Origin: Acanthosepion esculentum
Taxonomy: Eukaryota > Mollusca > Cephalopoda > Sepiida > Sepiidae
Assembly: GCA_964036315.1 (NCBI GenBank)
Contig: OZ038482.1
Span: 8,427,520 to 8,491,519 of the forward strand
DNA: 64,000 nt
Reading direction: 5' to 3'
Below the pieces are notes generated by a model. That model did no database searches. It was not told the DNA's origin and was given only the letters and a program-made list of their open reading frames with translations. A program made the position numbers and the translations under genes. Shown here piece by piece: positions 59,871 to 64,000 of this stretch (positions are counted from its first letter, which is position 1; the number at the start of each line of letters is the position of its first letter).

Positions 59871-60639
59871 TAAACTTTTTTCCGTGGATTAAGAGATGTG
59901 GATGGGATTTCATTTCTTCACGACTAGGGGAATCACTGTGAAACAGAATCTGACACCCACAAGATCCACGTTTTGATAGACTGCAAATATCTGTTACTTA
60001 TAATAACATGAAGTAGGGAGGCACTAAAAGGACCGTCAAAGATACACAAAAAGACCAATGTTCAAACGGTTACTGATATCACGATTAACTAATCTCTGGG
60101 ATTTTCTTAGATTTAACCAGAGTCACACCAAGGACGTTTTGGTGGACGAAGTAGAATTCTAATTTCTGTTATTGCTATACTTCGGTCGACAGGTTCTCTA
60201 GTCGTCTTCAGGTAGATGTTGCATCAGCTAAGTTTTTAGGTTTCTATTTCCCTTTTTATGTATGAATTTCATGCTGAATCCGGGGTTACGGTTGGTGGGT
60301 TGTGCCCCCTCGTTCCTTATTCTTTTTTGTCAGAATCTGTATTTTCATTAAATAGGGTGACCATTTGTATGTTTTTTTTTGGTGTGGGGGGTAAACGTTG
60401 ATGTAATCGGTATTTTTTACGTGTTGAGATCATTATTACTATCTAAAACTTTCGTCGGGGTGAAGAAGTCTGGAGAGTTTTTTTTCTCTTTCAGCCATAT
60501 AATAGAAAAAAATATTAAGTTTGTGTAATACGTTTTCTTTTATGTAGCGTGACTCTACAGGACGTGAGCAATCATAGCTTTTCACAGCTTCCTATCTTGT
60601 AATTTTTTCTTTTCTTACTATCACTCCTAAACCCTGTTC

Positions 60640-61175
60640 TGCAATTCATCTACACAATCTCGTTTAGGTTAGTCGAGGTTTCTCTCTGACCTTTTTTTGC
60701 CTTCAATATGTCCTTTGAGTGCCAAAATCTCCAAGCCCTCTCTCCTCATTATGTGGCTCAGGCATTTCAACAGTCTCTTTCTGATTCTAAGTACGAATGC
60801 CCTTTTTGTTTCCATTTCCTCTAAAACTTCGCCGTTGCTCATGTTTGGTCCGTGGTATTCTTGGTATTGTTCTGTAGAACCGCACCTCCCCCCGTTGCTT
60901 TAAGTCTCCACTTCATCTGCGAGGAGATTTGTCTCACAGTCACTACCATATAGGAGGATTGATATTATAACAGTTCAGCATTCTTTTCTTTGTTTCTAAT
61001 GAAAATTTCCGGTTTTGTTAATATTTTGTTTAGCTTTTGGAAGGTACCGTTCACTATTCTAATTCGCCTTCGACTTTCTATGCCACACTTTCCGTTTTCT
61101 ACAAAACAATTCCCAGATAGTTAAATTTTTGTACTTACTTGCTGTCTCCAGTTTGTCACTCGTATCTTGCTGGGA
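60640..61175 (-). pseudogene. LINE reverse-transcriptase C-terminal fragment, minus strand
   Basis: On the minus strand, in broken frames, it reads 'NYLGIVL', 'IRIVNGTFQKLNKIL', 'ISILLYGSDC', then 'EVLEEMETKRAFVLRIRKR' and 'LSHIMRREGLE' with 'KGHIEGK'. This order is the classic C-terminal end of a common endonuclease/reverse-transcriptase LINE. Stops (for example after 'LGIVL' and 'NAELL') and frameshifts show it is dead and 5'-truncated. Confidence 0.85.
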
Positions 61176-61179
61176 ATAT

Positions 61180-61260
61180 GTGGTATGCCAGATTTACTTG
61201 ACCCCACCCACCTTTGAGTCAGGTTGTGACACAAGGTCAGTTTTTAGCGTGTTTTCACTC
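61180..61260 (+). mobile_element. SINE-like head fragment
   Basis: It has 'GGAATATGTGGTATGCCAG' and 'GTTGTGACACAAGGTC', as at 12735-12805. This looks like a shorter subfamily. Confidence 0.5.
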
Positions 61261-61271
61261 GGGGCGCTGAT

Positions 61272-61352
61272 TTCTAGTCTTAGCTGGTCATAGTTTGTCC
61301 AAGGTGGTCAGAGCTGGCCTAAGCTAGTCATAGCTGGTCCAAGTTAGTCAAA
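61272..61352. repeat. Minisatellite-like 'AGCTGGTCATAG' repeat
   Basis: Imperfect tandem copies of 'AGCTGGTCATAG' and 'AGTTAGTCAAAG'-like words. Confidence 0.6.
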
Positions 61353-61399
61353 GGCGTGATACCACCAGCACAGGGTCGGAGCCCTGTGCCAGGTAAGTA

Positions 61400-61640
61400 T
61401 CCTCGGCATATGTGGTATTTTGGTAAATGTTGGATTGTGTGTAGAAGGATGGGTTCTTGTGGCGATTGATTCAGTTGTTAGAGTGAGTGGGTCGTGAATC
61501 AGATTAGCTAGATGCAGGATAGTCAGTAACAAACCAACCTTTCCTCACTTCGTCTTCCCCCTTGTAACACAATTGTCTTTTTAAATACAATAAATAACTT
61601 TCCCCTTCGGCCTTGTGTCACAAAAATGTATGAAATTACG
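61400..61640 (+). mobile_element. SINE-like repeat, full copy
   Basis: From 'GGCATATGTGGTATTTTGG' through 'CGTGAATCAGATTAGCTAG' to 'CGGCCTTGTGTCACAAAAAT', with a partial second end block ('CCCCTTGTAACACAATTGTC') at about 61558-61577. Confidence 0.7.
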
Positions 61641-64000
61641 TTTTAAATAAACATTCTGTCTTTTACAGTAAAAGGCCAACAATCACCAAAAATTACATCC
61701 TCGTAAATGAATAAACTAATACTGATGCCTTTCAGTTTACAATCTTTTTTTGTTTTTACAGTTTTGGTTACGTTCGCCCTTTGTACCTGACTTGCATTTA
61801 CTCGGCCCAGAAAAAGCTTTTGAGGTTTTCAAGTAACACGACGCTGACATCACTTGAAATCGGCTCAGTTTTCAAGTTGGAAATGAGGACGTTTTTTTTT
61901 TTCAGTTTCCTGCATCGAGAATTTTGAGTAGAGGTCAATTATAGGGTGAATTATTTGTACACGCCCGCATTTAGAAAGTATGTGTGCTTTAAGTTAATGG
62001 GAAGGTCTACATATAGGAAAATGTAAAAAAGAAACTGTAGGAGAATAATTATTTATTTCCTTGCCATTGTTCATAACATCGACACAAGGATTTGTCGGCT
62101 TTTAAAGTTTTAATTTTTGAGAGAAAAAAAGAAGCTAATGTTAAAAGAAAAATGGAAAATAATGGTTTTATTTTTATTATTTTGAAAATTAATGGCAGTA
62201 ATGATATTTTTATTTTTAGACCAATGATACCGTTCAATTCAATAGTATTGTCATAGTAAGGCCAAGTAAACGAACTCGGCTTAGTTCTCACCTCAGCAAA
62301 AAGTGATTGGCTCTGAAGTCTTTTTTTCCGCTATATCCCAACGATTATTTCCTTAGGTGAAAATCGTCTCGTTGGAGAATTATGCAATCATTGTTGTATA
62401 TTTTCAGAAAACTATTCAAAGTTAGCGTGTCAATTTATAGCAAGAAACCTGCGTTTTAAGAGCTTTGAAAATGTTCGTTTCAAAATTTATGACTACTTTA
62501 TTGTATTATTATTTTCAAAAATCAGTTTTTATCAATCAAAGGTTTAAAGAGTCTTTTCGGTATTTTTTTATTCAGGGATCAAATAATGAAATAAGTTCAA
62601 GATTTAATGCGTTTTTTCAGATCTCTTTCATGTAGAAGGTTACATTTTATTTTTTCCTATTGGATAACATAACTAGAATTGTTAAATTACTGGGCATTTT
62701 AGTGTTTAATGACGATACAGTTACTTGGGATAAATAGGTTTACAAACAAGAAAGTTGTACCAGTGTTTCAATTGCTATCGCCTCTGTTCGTTTCCTGTGT
62801 AGTAGTAGTAGTAGTTAATTCGATGGTAGCAGATCACTCATCCTATAACATTAAACTTATTAAAAACAAAGAAAAAAAAACACCTGGCTAAATGCACTAA
62901 CTTCACGGTCAGGGACAAGAATGAATAATTTCATTCACAGCTGCTGTGTATGTTGTTACTCCCAATCATTTTTACTTTGCAAGAAAGATTCGTTCGCTTG
63001 CCAAACATTTGCCATTATTATTAGTTCAGAGTGAAAACAGCTGGGGCCTTTTTCCAACTCACATCTGGCTTGCAACACCCGCCTCTCGCTTCTCGACCCA
63101 TTTTAATCGACAGAAGACTTCAACAACTACACATCGCCGCTGTTACTAGCACAATGCCTATTTTCTTCATTGAAAAAGCAAAGCTTATAGTCACTCCTTG
63201 GCGATGACGTAAAAACTGCCGATATGAAACATTTGGTTCTCTCATCGTAGCTGCCACTTGGTGATAGGTACACACAGCCATCGTGTATCAGGTTTTGACG
63301 CATTTAACCATCCCTGTTTCTGTTGCAGTGTACAACTCTATACAAAAGTTAGTCAAATTGTGGAGAGGAAACTACTTATTTCACTATAATTGGCATAACT
63401 TTTACTTTTGAGGGTTGGGTAGCGTTGGGAAGGAATATAGGACTGAGTCAGAGAAATAAAGGCGGCTGGCAAAGCAATTTTCTCTCTTCAATTTTTTTCC
63501 TGTTAAGGCAACAATAGTCAATATTTACTTATTCAGCTTACAAAATGAAATATGGAAAGTTTAATTTAGAAAAGAATCTGCAGACATTGAGGATACTAAA
63601 AGGTTCATTATTATCGGTTGCTGTCTACAAAATCAGAATCAAACGGCTATCTTTATCTATCACATTATTTGAAATTACAAACAAATTCTGCAAAATTCGG
63701 ATAATTTCCTCACAGATGATGAGACTTGAAGCAAAGGAGATGTGGTATTGATAGGATCAGCAAGGAAAATTCTGGAATCCGTTTTTATTTTCCTAAGTGT
63801 GTAATGAAGCTCCTCTATCAAACACCGAGAGGCCATTGATGTAATAGTGGGGTTGTCATTTGAAATAAGCACCACTGAAATCTGATTTTATATCGAACGA
63901 AATAGCGAAAAAACGATTTTGTGCTGAAAAGTTATCTATCATCTCAAACCTCTTTACCGTTTTTTTTAGTTTTTTTTATTTGATGTTTTAACATTTTAAA
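61641..64000. other. Non-coding to the window end
   Basis: A TAG run lies at 62801-62815. Only chance frames are present and no repeat was identified. Confidence 0.45.

Overview
This is a eukaryotic window: AT-rich, full of long T and A runs, with a split gene, long introns, tRNA-derived SINEs, LINE, Tigger-like and mariner relics, and microsatellites. No prokaryotic features are present. The mix of repeats, above all a SINE-like family ending in 'GGCCTTGTGYCACAA' and a tRNA-headed SINE, suggests a coleoid cephalopod (octopus-like) mollusc. That rests on remembered repeat character, not a search.

Layout. 1-2 kb is 3'-UTR-like DNA of a gene lying mostly to the left; it is duplicated at 42.1-42.85 kb. 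4.5-7.45 kb is a Tigger/jerky-like DNA transposon with a broken transposase and a nested foldback element. 9.3-11.6 kb holds two further broken transposon genes. 14.39-24.24 kb is the one convincing protein gene. It has a likely non-coding first exon at about 14.4 kb and five coding exons (19149-19270, 20648-20817, 21077-21185, 22514-22572, 22952-24240) that join in phase. They encode a 565-residue protein with a Gly/Pro/Arg-rich N-terminus and six U1-type C2H2 fingers, probably an RNA-binding nuclear protein of the ZNF346/ZNF385 type. Just after its stop lies a decayed coding-like block.

24.8-33.6 kb is mostly non-coding with SINEs. A complete U6 snRNA gene with TATA box and T-run terminator sits at 33.75 kb. 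35.9-36.65 kb holds two inverted copies of a tRNA-like gene inside long inverted repeats. At 37.25 kb is a paralogous copy of exon 3 of the zinc-finger gene, between two direct repeats. Together with the duplicated 3'-UTR-like DNA this points to a locally duplicated zinc-finger locus of which only one copy is intact here.

43-64 kb has no convincing protein gene. It contains promoter-like CpG patches, a mariner relic, long trinucleotide microsatellites, a GC-rich insert with histone-like stem-loops in tandem, a duplicated 0.55-kb unit with an unusually conserved 141-bp core, a nested repeat insertion and a LINE fragment. The window shows one working protein gene and one working small RNA gene, inside a dense bed of decayed mobile elements.
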